A DNA stretch of 64,000 nt, from positions 4,494,637 to 4,558,636 of the forward strand of contig NZ_CP033070.1 in assembly GCF_003669035.1 (NCBI RefSeq), given 5' to 3'. This document shows positions 55,155 through 64,000 of the stretch, piece after piece. The notes beneath the pieces were generated by a model that saw only the letters and a program-made list of their open reading frames with translations, had not been told where the DNA came from and ran no database searches. The first letter of the stretch is position 1; every line of letters starts with the position of its first letter. The position numbers were made by a program, and so were the translations under genes. This DNA comes from Chryseobacterium sp. 3008163 (GTDB lineage Bacteria; Bacteroidota; Bacteroidia; Flavobacteriales; Weeksellaceae).

Positions 55155-55622
55155 ATGGAATTAAAAACAAAAATCACAGCCGAAGACGATAAGCAAGAAT
55201 TGATTATCACCAGAGTTTTTGATCTTCCTTTAGATCTGCTTTTCAAAGCCTACGAAGAACCTGAGATCGTAGAGCAATGGATGGGGACAAAAGTACAAAA
55301 GTTAGAAAACGAACCGCATGGAAGCTGGCGTTTTGAAACTTCTCACAACGGACAAGTTGTATTTTCTGCTAACGGTGTCATTCTTGAATTTGTTCCGAAC
55401 CAAAAAATTACAAGAACTTTTGAGATGGAAAATAGCTCTTTTCCTGTTCAGCTGGAGTTTTTTGAATTTGAAAAAATAAATGAAGAATCAAGTAAACTCA
55501 CGATGCAGATCATCTTCAAATCTGTAGAATTCCGCAATCAGCTTTTGAAAATGCCATTTGCGCAAGGTTTAGGTATGGCTCATGACCGCCTTCAAGAAGT
55601 AGTTTTAAATTTAAAAAAATAA
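55155..55622 (+). CDS. SRPBCC/AHSA1-domain protein
   Basis: A 155-residue protein with the START-like helix-grip fold. ELIITRVFDLPLDLLFKAYEEPEIVEQWMGTKVQKLENEPHGSWRFE is the typical AHSA1 N-terminal half. ILEFVPNQKITRTFEME and FEFEKINEESSKLTMQIIFKSVEFRNQLLKMPFAQGLGMAHDRLQEVV follow. It binds a hydrophobic ligand in a deep cleft in known members; its ligand here is unknown. It sits between the ArsR gene (1 nt gap) and the DoxX-like gene (7 nt gap). Confidence 0.9.
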   Translation: MELKTKITAEDDKQELIITRVFDLPLDLLFKAYEEPEIVEQWMGTKVQKLENEPHGSWRFETSHNGQVVFSANGVILEFVPNQKITRTFEMENSSFPVQLEFFEFEKINEESSKLTMQIIFKSVEFRNQLLKMPFAQGLGMAHDRLQEVVLNLKK

Positions 55623-55629
55623 ATCAATT

Positions 55630-56010
55630 ATGAAACGAAATGCAGTAATATATTGGGTAACAACTATTTTCCTTTCTATCGGAATGTTGGCAGGTGGCAT
55701 ACAACAAGCTTTTCAAATTGGCGGTTATAATGAAATTGTCACTAAATTGGGTTATCCGTTATATCTTTTAACGATTTTAGGTGTATGGAAAATTTTAGGA
55801 GTAATTGTCATTTTGCTTCCAAAACTACCATTGGTAAAAGAATGGGCTTATGCAGGATTTTTCTTTGCAATGTCGGGAGCAGCAATTTCTCATTTGCTTG
55901 TTGAGCAACCATTTACAGAAGCTCTTCCTTCAATGATACTGTTGATGGTAACGGTTCTTTCATGGATTTTCAGACCTGCTGACAGAAAATTAACTTCTAT
56001 AAATTCTTAA
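55630..56010 (+). CDS. DoxX-like membrane protein
   Basis: A 126-residue protein with four transmembrane helices: ITTIFLSIGMLAGGIQQAF at the N-terminus, then LYLLTILGVWKILGVIVILLP, YAGFFFAMSGAAISHLLV and LPSMILLMVTVLSWIFRP. This is the layout of the DoxX-like family, often encoded beside SRPBCC/ArsR genes. It is part of the same operon, 7 nt after the SRPBCC gene and 5 nt before the YdeI-like gene. Its exact function is unknown. Confidence 0.85.
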   Translation: MKRNAVIYWVTTIFLSIGMLAGGIQQAFQIGGYNEIVTKLGYPLYLLTILGVWKILGVIVILLPKLPLVKEWAYAGFFFAMSGAAISHLLVEQPFTEALPSMILLMVTVLSWIFRPADRKLTSINS

Positions 56011-56015
56011 AAATT

Positions 56016-56603
56016 ATGCAAACCGAAGCTGAACTTTTTTTTGAAAAAGCTAAAAAATGGAATGAAGAATTTTATCTTTTAAGAGAAATTCTCCTTGAAA
56101 ACAAACTGCTTGAAGAAGATTATAAATGGATGCATCCCTGCTACACTTTTCAGGGAAAAAATGTAGTGTTGATTCATGGGTTTAAAGAATATTGTGCATT
56201 ACTTTTTCACAAAGGGGTTTTGTTGAAAGATCCTGAAAACATCCTGATCCAACAGACTGAAAACGTACAATCTGCCCGACAGCTACGCTTTACAAATATT
56301 TCTGAGATTAAAGAATTAAAATCTTTGATTAAATCTTATGTGAAAGAAGCTGTCGAAATTGAAAAATCAGATGAAAAAGTAGCTATGAAATCTGCTAAAG
56401 ATTATGCAGTTCCCGAAGAGTTTCAGAAGGTTTTAGACAATAACAATGAAGCGAATAAAGCTTTTTATGCTTTGACACCGGGACGGCAAAAAGGATATTT
56501 ATTTTACTTTTCACAAGCCAAACAAGCAAAAACAAGAGAAGCAAGAATCGAAAATATTACCAAAAAATTCTGGACGGAAAAGGAATTGATGATTGAAAAT
56601 TAG
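56016..56603 (+). CDS. YdeI/DUF1801-type protein
   Basis: A 195-residue protein. The first half (about 1-110) has the DUF1801 pattern: WNEEFYLLREILLENKLLEEDYKWMHPCYTFQGKNVVLIHGFKEYCALLFHKGVLLKDPENIL and ARQLRFTN. The C-terminal half has the YdeI-associated helices (VPEEFQKVLDNNNEANKAFYALTPGRQKGYLFYFSQAKQAKTREARIENI). It is the last gene of the ArsR operon. Such proteins are annotated as OmdA/YdeI, linked in Salmonella to bacitracin/peptide resistance; that role here is not tested. Confidence 0.85.
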   Translation: MQTEAELFFEKAKKWNEEFYLLREILLENKLLEEDYKWMHPCYTFQGKNVVLIHGFKEYCALLFHKGVLLKDPENILIQQTENVQSARQLRFTNISEIKELKSLIKSYVKEAVEIEKSDEKVAMKSAKDYAVPEEFQKVLDNNNEANKAFYALTPGRQKGYLFYFSQAKQAKTREARIENITKKFWTEKELMIEN

Positions 56604-56620
56604 TTTAAACCTTTTAGTCT

Positions 56621-58224
56621 CTAGTGCTCATTTCCTGTTACTTTCAGGTCATTCAGATCAATCTGTAATTCAGCTTTTCTGATTTCTGAATCTTCGAATT
56701 CTTTGTGTTTTCTCATTTTAAATAATTCCTTTCTCTGAAGTGCATAAATTTCCAAAAGCAAGTGATGGTACTGCTCTACTTCCTCTTTTTTGTGTCGCGG
56801 CATTCTACAGAATCAAAACTTTTCTGATTGTTTGAAATTTCGTTTTCGAGGCTGTTTTTGTAATATTCAATCAGATCATTTTGAAAAATTTTAGTCTGAT
56901 AATTTCATTGATATAATTTAAACCTAATTCATCCAAACGAATCTGGATTTTTTTCTCTGCTGATCTTCAGGAATTTTGGCATCAATTTCATTAATATTGA
57001 TCCATTTAATGATTAATGGAAGCGTTAATCCTTGGAAAACCAAAGTAATAAAATGACCACAAATGTGATGAAATAATCATGTGTCTTTCCGGGAACAATG
57101 TTCCTTTATCATCTAAATAGATGGGAATTGATAAAGCCGTCGCCAAAGAAACCACACCTCGCATTCCCGCATAACTAGTAATCAATGGGCCTTTCCATCC
57201 GGGACTTGGCTCATTTTTTCTGATACTTTTAAACAAAAACCTTGGAATATGAGCAGCCGGATAGACCCACAAGAATCGTAAAGCAATCACAATCAAACTT
57301 ATAATGATTCCATATTTTAAACCTTTAAAAACCAAATGACTTCCTAATCCTTGTACGATTTCAGGAAGTTCTAATCCGATTAAAATGAAACCAAAGCATT
57401 CATTACAAAAATCATTGTCGTCCAAACTCCAAGCATATTTAATCTTGTGCTTCCTGTTTTGAAAAGCTCGTGCGAGCGCCACGAAATAAATAATCCTCCA
57501 GAAACAACCGCCATCACTCCGGAAAAATGAAATTGCTCAGCCGCCAAAAAAGAATGTAAGGAGTCATTACTGTCAATGCTGCATCAATAGCAGGATTCGT
57601 GGGTAAAAGCGGTGAATTGCATACATAACATTCCCACCAATTATTCCTACCACTACTCCATTCCTGCAACAAGAAAGAACTGTCCCGTTGCCTGTTGCAT
57701 AGAAAATGTTCCTGTAAGAACCGCAGCTAGAGCGAAACGGAAGACAATCAAAGAAGCAGCATCATTCACTAAACTTTCACCTTCCAAAATGGTCAATAAT
57801 CTTTTTGGAATTTTTAAACCTTTCATTACGGTTGCAGCTGCTACAGCATCGGGTGGAGAAACGATTCCGCCTAATAAAAATCCGAGTGCCAAGGTAAATC
57901 CGGGAATCATGGATGATGAAATATACGCAACAACCAGAGACGTGAAAAACACGAGCCCGAAAGCCAAAAGTGTAATCGGTCTTTTCCATTTCCAAAATCT
58001 GTCCATGAAGTATACCATGCTGCCTCATACAAAAGTGGCGGCAGAAAAAGAAGGAAAATAATATCCGGATCAAGCTTCAGAACAGGAATTCCCGGAATAA
58101 AACTAATCGCTAAACCTGCAATCACTAAAAATATAGGATAAGCAACTTTTAATTTTTTTGCCAGCAAAACGAGCATCATTACTGCAAAAAGAAGAAAAAG
58201 AATAAGAAGTAAATTATGGTGCAT
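56621..58224 (-). pseudogene. CPA1-type Na+/H+ antiporter, heavily frameshifted
   Basis: A membrane antiporter of about 535 residues, broken by at least eight single-base lesions (clear ones near 57993, 57655, 57598, 57547, 57397, 57070 and 56950). The start MHHNLLLILFLLFAVMMLVLLAKKLKVAYPIFLVIAGLAIS and then LGFLLGGIVSPPDAVAAATVMKG show the CPA1 fold. LEGESLVNDAASLIVFR carries the N-D pair of the sodium/proton site, and ITSYAGMRGVVSLATALSIP is a later conserved span. The C-terminal tail ends LNDLKVTGNEH. All lesions are repairable by one base each, so this looks like poor sequence rather than a decayed gene. Confidence 0.85.
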
Positions 58225-58423
58225 AAATCTTTAAATTTTGATTAATCAAAGTATTTCAGATGAATTGACGGTTGACCACTTTAATAGAAATAGTAATGGA
58301 AGCAATACGGTTTCATCATTTATTCGCAAACTAATTATTCTTTATTTTACAGCAAATAATTTTCATATTATAAATTCATTTGAAATTAAAATATTTTTAT
58401 AATTTTAAATCAAACAAATTTTT

Positions 58424-58684
58424 ATGAAAATTATTTTCGGTTTATTCTTATTGGTTTCAGGCATATTTTCTGCCCAGACCACTCTTGAGCCATTAAGAAG
58501 AGACAGTTTGGATCTTCACAAATTCAATTCACCAATTATTACTGAAACTGAACCAACTTCTATCGACAGCACTTTGGTAAAATTGTATAAAATGCCTGTT
58601 GCTAAACCAGAAAATCCTGAAATTTATTCAAGTTTGAAAGCTACGGTAAAAAGCAATACCCAATTTAAATTCTTAATTCATTAG
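58424..58684 (+). CDS. Small secreted protein of unknown function
   Basis: An 86-residue protein with signal peptide MKIIFGLFLLVSGIFSAQ. The mature part TTLEPLRRDSLDLHKFNSPIITETEPTSIDS is polar, with a Pro-rich segment (VAKPENPEIYSS). No family is recognised. It is intact although it stands in the region with many frameshifts. Upstream (58225-58423) I see AT-rich DNA and no clear promoter. Confidence 0.6.
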   Translation: MKIIFGLFLLVSGIFSAQTTLEPLRRDSLDLHKFNSPIITETEPTSIDSTLVKLYKMPVAKPENPEIYSSLKATVKSNTQFKFLIH

Positions 58685-58820
58685 ATTCTTTTAAAACTAA
58701 AAAACTGGCAACAAAGTAATTTTTGAAACCAATTGATTGTTGATAACATATTCTAAAATTATGAGAAAAAGATAGAATTTATAAAGGCTGTTTTATATTT
58801 TTGTACTCTATTTTTACAAG

Positions 58821-59321
58821 ATGACAAAAGAAGAACTGCTACATAAAGCCATAAAAATTGCTGATAAAGCACATAAGGTCAGAAAGACAAATACCACGCT
58901 CCGTACATCGCCCACGTAATGCGTGTGATGGAATACGGAAAAACGATGGATGAGAAAATTGTAGGAGTTTTACATGACGTTGTAGAAGATAATCCTGAAG
59001 ATTTCAGCCTTGCCTATTTAAGAGATGAAGGTTTTCCGGAGTATATTCTTTACGCAATCAGCTGTCTTACGAAATATGATGACGATGAAATCTATGATGA
59101 CTTGTAAAAAGAACTGAAAGATCTCCTTTGGCTGTTGCTGTAAAGTTAAATGACCTTCGTGATAATATGGATTTGCGCCGAGTAAACCGCGAATTGACAT
59201 CAAAAGACATTCACAGATTCAACAAATATCTAAAGCTTACCGTTATCTTTCTGAAAATATTAATCTGCTCCCGGGAAATGATATGTTTTTGTTTCTTCGC
59301 TTTTTGTTCCGTCGATGTTGA
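58821..59321 (+). pseudogene. HD-domain (RelA/SpoT-hydrolase-like) protein, frameshifted
   Basis: Begins MTKEELLHKAIKIADKAHK, the opening of the (p)ppGpp hydrolase-type HD domain. After a break near 58877 the frame gives MRVMEYGKTMDEKIVGVLHDVVEDNPEDF, where HD is the metal-binding pair, then ISCLTKYDDDEIYDDL. A second break near 59104 leads to LAVAVKLNDLRDNMDLRR, with the conserved N-D-L-x-D-N. A third near 59235 leads to the stop at 59319-59321. About 166 residues in all, the size of single-domain small hydrolases. Substrate ((p)ppGpp or other) is unproven. Confidence 0.8.
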
Positions 59322-59973
59322 TGTTTAGGGCTAAATAAATGAAGTGAACGTTTTATTTCCTTTTGCCTCAAATTCTCTCTGCCATAAGTAACCACTCAGA
59401 AAACCGAAATTTTCATCAACCTGATAACCCAAACCACCATATACTCTATTTCTTGCAAATGCAGGTTTCATGGGTGTTACAATAAAATCTCATCATAACA
59501 TTAGCGAATAAAGTTCCCGGTGCAATTTTTTTCGCATTCAAAGGAACTGAGATATTCAAACGGTAACGGTAACGCATTCTTTCAGATCTTTTGTCAGTCT
59601 GCGGCTCATAAAACCATGATTTTCCGCACGAAATCTGTTTTCAAACTTACAACTCCTTTTTAATATCAATTACATCCTGCAACCAAACACGAAATTCTTC
59701 TTTATTAATTGCATGATCTTTATAGGTTGCATATCGACCTAAGCCGACAAACGGTTTATGATTTTTGGTCAAATTATATCCTAAACCTCCTTTTATTTCG
59801 TAATAATCAGGATAAGTGTATTCTTCGATCCCTCTTGATTGTCCTTCTGCATACAAGAAAAATTTTGGATGAAATTTATACGTTATAGTCAATGCATTAA
59901 ATGAAGAAATATGTTCCTGAGCATTAAAAAAGCTCATCATCAAAACAAAACCAAGACTTGTAATAAGTTTCAT
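59260..59973 (-). pseudogene. DUF2490-type outer-membrane protein, frameshifted
   Basis: A secreted beta-barrel-like protein, signal MKLITSLGFVLMMSFFNAQ, then NALTITYKFHPKFFLYAEGQSRGIEEYTYPDYYEIKGGLGYNLTKNHKPFVGLGRYATY, the DUF2490 pattern. The frame closes after DIKKEL at 59647. Later frames give LENRFRAE, YRYRLNISVPLNAKKIAPGTLFANV and GGLGYQVDENFGFLSGYLWQREFEAKGNKT, ending YLALNINIDGT. At least five single-base lesions are needed. The inferred stop (59260-59262) overlaps the convergent HD-domain gene's 3' end. The exact end is uncertain. Confidence 0.68.
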
Positions 59974-60000
59974 CCAAAAATTTTTGCAAAAGTAAATGAT

Positions 60001-61829
60001 TTAACATGCCGTAATGTTAAGTTTACTTAATATAATATTGTAAGTGAAACCAAGGTGAAACCATCTTTGAGGCATCGGTACGCCAAAAGTTTCAGTATAC
60101 TTAGAATCTGTGATATTATTAACGAGAATATAACATGAAAAGTTTTTCTCAGTAAAAGTCGTTTTCTGATCTAAGGTATTATAACTTCCTAAATTTACCC
60201 TTTCGGTATATCTGTAAGCAATTCAGTTGTGATTTTTTTACGAATCTTAAATTGAAGTTTTGATATGAATTGATGTTTTAGATTATCAAGAACATATCTG
60301 GAAAAACTATCATTGAATTCTTTAAATTTATTATCTAAATAAGTATAACCCACAGTATATTTCATCCAATCAAAAACCTGATGACTCAATTCAGCTTCGA
60401 TACCTTTAATTTCTGTATCACCGACATTCTTTGCATACCAGATAGGATCTTGTAAAGAGTTTTTTACCCAATCGATAGCATCTGATGAGCCTCTGTAGAA
60501 ACCACTTACTTTTCCTAAGATATTTTTGTTCTGATATTGATACCCAATTTCTGCATAAACTGCACTTTCAGGTAGCAAGTTTTCATTTCCTTGTTCTGTT
60601 TTGCTGGTATAATATAGGTCTGTGAAAGTTGGTACACGATGTACTTTTGAGATATTTCCGTATATTTTTGTTGCTCTCGTAAAAAGAATATCCAACATCT
60701 AATCCAGGATAAAAGAAGTTTCCTTCGTTAGAATAATTAGCCCAGGAAATTCCCGGTGTAATGTTCAGTTTTTTATCTAATAACGAAAAATGATGTTCAA
60801 AGAAAACCTGAGAAAAAATCGTTCTCTGTGGCCTAAATTATTACTAGCCAAAAACTCTTTTCTCAACTCAACGCCCAAACCGGTGGTTCCCAAATTTGAA
60901 GTATAGCTTGAATTTACTTCTCCACCCACATTGTTTCCGATGTGCATATTTCTGTAAATCTCAGGCTTTTCTCTGTTGAAAAGATACATATCCTGCCTCT
61001 TCTCCAATATACATTCGAGTTTAATTTAAACTTACCAAAGCTTTGCTGATGAGACAAACTTACGATAGAAGCCTGAAGTTCTTCGTATTGTTCAGTAGCA
61101 TTGGGTGAAGAATAAAAACCGTTTGCCCCGAATTTTTTCTCTGAAATACCGGCTTGTAATCTTATACTTCCGTCTTTTATTTTTAATTGATTCTGATAGA
61201 AAACATTCTTCATTTCAAAATCTGTATTGTGTCTGTAGCCTTGCGAAGAATTTGAATTTGCCTGCAATAAATTTGAAAACTTATCATTTCCAAAATTAGC
61301 ATTCAAACCAAGTCCATATGTTTCGTAATCGCCACCTTCAGCTCTTATTTTCACTCTTTTTCCTGGGTTGGCTTTCGTGATGATATTGATGGCTCCAGCA
61401 TAAGCATTCTGCCCGAAACGTCTTGCTGCAGGACCTTTGATGATTTCAATTCTTTCAACATCTTCCAAATCTACCGGAACGTTCATCGAGTTGTGACCGG
61501 TCTGAGAATCATTCATTCTGATTCCGTTGAGAAGCAAAGAACCTGCTCAAACGAACTTCCTCGAAATCCGATGTCACTCTGTACTCCGTTAGCTCCTCTC
61601 CTTCTGATATCCATTCCGGGGATCTGCTGCAGGATTTCGTCGATGCTGGTTGCCGGGGAATTTAAAATATCTGCTTTCGTAATAACAGAAATATTTGATT
61701 GGCATTTTTATATGGAGTTGAAATGAATTTTCCCTGAATTTCTATTGAATCAATTTCGGTTGTTTTTTCCTGAGCGTTGATACTGTATATCCCGGCCAGG
61801 AAAAAAACTGCGAGTAGTTGTTTGTTCAT
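60001..61829 (-). pseudogene. TonB-dependent outer-membrane receptor, frameshifted
   Basis: About 610 residues. The signal MNKQLLAVFFLAGIYSINAQ starts at 61829. The plug domain reads IDEILQQIPGMDIRRRGANGVQSDIGFRGSSFEQVLLLLNGIRMNDSQTGHNSMNVPVDLEDVERIEIIKGPAARRFGQNAYAGAINIIT after repair. A 22-strand barrel follows and ends near 60001 (TYNIILSKLNITAC). Breaks are clear near 61697, 61540, 60990, 60800, 60680 and 60205. The modest size resembles BtuB-like receptors. The ligand is unknown. A hairpin lies in the leader. Confidence 0.85.
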
Positions 61830-62219
61830 TTTTACTTTTAGTTTATTTTGCAGCCTTCAAAATTAGGAGACTTTATCTAAGTAACAAATGATAGATATCA
61901 TGAAAAAAGATGCGCAATGCATCTTTAAAGGGAATTTTAAAAAGTAAATTATCTTTTTCTCATTAAATGTGTATACAAATGTCTGAAAAATTCTCTCATT
62001 TTAACACTAATTAATGGTGCAATTTTACAATAAAAATATATATCAAACAATAGTAAAGTGTTATTAATTCTAAAAATGTCATATTGAGAGAATATCATTT
62101 TATAAGATGTTTTTGAAGCAAAAATTTAAATTTTCATCATGAAATATCCTTATTTTACAGTTGATTTATTTTAATTAAATCCGTCAAAATTTCGTATTTT
62201 TGTTGGTCTTAATTTTACT
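61830..62219. other. Divergent intergenic region between the TonB receptor and uvrA
   Basis: About 390 nt of AT-rich non-coding DNA. It holds a terminator-like hairpin (61903-61926) on the receptor side and a uvrA -7 element, TATTTTTG (62195-62202). I found no conserved riboswitch, SOS-like box or small gene. No cobalamin-riboswitch core was seen, although the receptor could be vitamin-related. Confidence 0.6.
61903..61926 (-). terminator. Terminator-like hairpin in the TonB-receptor leader
   Basis: AAAGATGC (61906-61913) and GCATCTTT (61919-61926) pair over 8 bp with a 5-nt loop. On the minus strand the hairpin is followed by T residues. It is about 75 nt upstream of the receptor ATG, where no upstream minus-strand gene exists. 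Confidence 0.55.
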
Positions 62220-64000
62220 ATGGCTCCAATTACAGAAATAGATATAAAAAAACAGGTTTTCGTTAAAAATGCACACCTTAACAACCTGAAACACATCGAT
62301 GTATTAATTCCGAAAAATAAATTAATCGTCATCACAGGGGTTTCCGGAAGCGGAAAATCTTCTTTGGCTTTTGACACGATTTATGCTGAGGGACAAAGAC
62401 GTTATGTGGAAAGTTTGAGTTCTTACGCCCGTCAGTTTTTAGGGAAGTTAGAAAAACCTAAAGTTGATGACATCAAAGGTTTAGCACCTTCGATTGCGAT
62501 TCAGCAGAAAGTGATTTCTTCAAATCCGCGTTCTACGGTAGGAACTTCTACAGAAATTTACGATTATATGAAGCTTCTTTTTGCAAGAATTGGTAGAACT
62601 TTTTCTCCTGTTTCCGGCGATGAAGTGAAAAAAGATTCGGTTTCTGATGTGATTGATTACATAAAATCAGCAAAAAGTGATACCGCATTTCTCTTAACCG
62701 CTCCGTTGGAATATGATATTGAAAATTTCACTGAAAATTTAAATATTTTAAAGCTTGCAGGTTTCACAAGATTGGAAGTAAACGGAAATGTTGCCGGAAT
62801 TGAAGATTTGGAAAGCTTCGGGTTTGCGCCTGAAAAAGGAATGGTGATCAATTTGGTCATCGACCGTTTTTCATATGAAGATGATGAAAGCTTTCTTCAG
62901 CGTTTGGCAGATTCCATCCAAATGGCTTTTTACGAAGGTCGTGGATATTGTTCATTAAAGAACATTGAAACAGCGGAAAGTAAAGAGTTCTCTAACAAAT
63001 TTGAGCTTGACGGATTGGAATTCCTTGAACCAAACGTTCATTTTTTCAGTTTTAATAATCCTTATGGTGCTTGTCCGACCTGTGAAGGTTACGGTAAAGT
63101 AATTGGTATTGATGAAGATTTAGTCATTCCAAATAAAGCTTTGTCTGTTTTTGAAGATGCTATCGCTTCATGGAAAGGTGAAACGATGAGCGAATGGAAG
63201 AAAGATTTCATTAAAAAGGCGAAAGACTTCCTATTCATAAGCCTTATCATCAATTAACCAAAGAGCAGAAAATTACCTTTGGAAAGGTGACGGAAGCAAA
63301 ACGTTTCCTTCTCTGAATAATTTCTTCGCAATGCTTGAAGAAAATTTATATAAAATTCAATACCGTGTCATGTTATCCCGTTACCGTGGAAAAACGCTTT
63401 GTCCAACTTGTGAAGGTTTGCGTTTGCGTGAGGAAACGACCTGGGTGAAAATTGACGGACACAATATTCAGTCAATGATTGAGCTTCCTTTAGATGAGTT
63501 GTCGCCGATGATCAACAGTTTGAAATTATCTCAGCACGATAAAGATATTGCTAAGAGATTATTATACGAAATCACTACCCGATTGGAGTTTTTACTGAAA
63601 GTCGGTTTAGGATATTTGTCGATTAACAGAACATCAAATACACTTTCCGGTGGGGAAAGTCAGAGAATTAACCTTGCTACAAGTTTGGGAAGTTCTTTGG
63701 TAGGTTCTATTTATATTTTAGATGAGCCCTCAATCGGCTTACACTCTCGTGATACTGAAAATCTGATTGGAGTTTTAAAAATCTTCGAGATTTAGGAAAT
63801 ACCGTAATCGTTGTAGAGCATGATGAAGATGTGATGAGAGCCGCAGATTACATCATCGATATTGGTCCGGAAGCAGGATATTTGGGTGGTGAGTTGGTTT
63901 TCGCAGGAGATTATAAAGAATTGAAAGATGCAGATACGCTGACTTCAAAATATCTTACAGGAAGATTAGAAATAAAAGTTCCGGAGAAACGCAGAAAAAC
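62220..64000 (+). pseudogene. uvrA: Excinuclease ABC subunit A, frameshifted and cut by the window end
   Basis: The DNA-damage sensor ATPase of nucleotide excision repair. Walker A GVSGSGKSSLA is at about residues 40-50, followed by QRRYVESLSSYARQFLG, the UvrB/DNA interaction region, and FFSFNNPYGACPTCEGYG, the zinc-binding part. After breaks near 63226 and 63272, YRGKTLCPTCEGLRLREETTW, the ABC signature TLSGGESQRINLATSLG and YILDEPSIGLHSRD (Walker B) appear. A third break lies near 63780 and [22 protein letters not shown] (switch His) follows. The second ATPase half is beyond the window. Each break is one missing base. Confidence 0.93.

Noticed and set aside
57612..58061. A 149-codon plus-strand open frame
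   Set aside because: It is antisense to the CPA1 antiporter, whose conserved motifs are readable on the other strand across its length.
61830..62219. A cobalamin riboswitch upstream of the TonB receptor
   Set aside because: The receptor size suggested vitamin B12, but no cobalamin-riboswitch core sequence is present on the minus strand.
1..64000. CRISPR arrays, transposases or integrons
   Set aside because: No regularly spaced direct repeats, transposase motifs or attachment sites were found by reading both strands.

Overview
The window is AT-rich chromosomal DNA from a member of the Bacteroidota, class Flavobacteriia, most likely a Chryseobacterium-like Weeksellaceae (inference). Visible support includes PorQ of the type IX secretion system, the lipoprotein TamL, a fused ResB/CcsA cytochrome c maturation protein, and repeated promoters of the Bacteroidetes type (TTG, about 19-20 nt, TAnnTTTG). 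There is no prophage, integrase, transposase or CRISPR array.

Layout. 1-3.7 kb, minus strand: hisG-hisD-hisC-hisB, preceded by a 15-residue His-rich leader peptide and an intrinsic terminator (an attenuator). 3.7-7.8 kb, minus: three glycosyltransferase genes below dapD. 7.9-11.1 kb: an NlpC/P60 lipoprotein, an unknown gene, a small lipoprotein, tRNA-Ala(GGC), and a GNAT/MarR pair with a palindromic operator. 11.1-17.6 kb, minus: a self-contained RND efflux operon (regulator, MFP, RND pump, outer-membrane channel). 17.6-21.6 kb, minus: a GNAT, a DUF2007 protein and the lysine catabolic pair LAT plus aminoadipate-semialdehyde dehydrogenase. 21.7-26.7 kb: a small membrane protein, an Arc-like RHH protein next to an SPFH protein, and CcsBA. 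26.9-33.8 kb, plus: ftsK, a LolA-like protein, an LptF/G permease and three unknown secreted proteins. 33.9-39.3 kb: frr and pyrH, porQ-cmk, a YtxH/holin-like/unknown trio, and trmH. 39.3-46.4 kb: tamL, a SanA-like protein, a PaaE-like reductase, a TlpA lipoprotein and two parts of a FecCD-type ABC importer. 46.4-52.6 kb, plus: a MarR-controlled beta-oxidation operon (fadN, thiolase, acyl-CoA dehydrogenase). 52.7-56.6 kb: a lactonase-like propeller, an unknown secreted protein, and an ArsR-SRPBCC-DoxX-YdeI operon. 56.6-64 kb: a CPA1 antiporter, a small secreted protein, an HD hydrolase, a DUF2490 protein, a TonB receptor and uvrA.

Sequence quality matters. At least fourteen genes, including essential pyrH, are interrupted by what look like single missing bases, often in A/T runs. 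The density rises sharply after about 56.6 kb. Restoring one base per lesion gives full-length family proteins, so these look like assembly errors rather than true pseudogenes. I give whole-gene spans and label them frameshifted.

Regulation is the most informative theme. The his attenuator and four promoters with perfect or near-perfect palindromes placed on the -33/-7 region of regulator genes (GNAT/MarR, RND regulator, fad MarR, ArsR) show local autoregulated circuits. I found no convincing wholly new system. The best leads are the His leader, the paired ArsR operators, the fad MarR operators and the SPFH/RHH pair.
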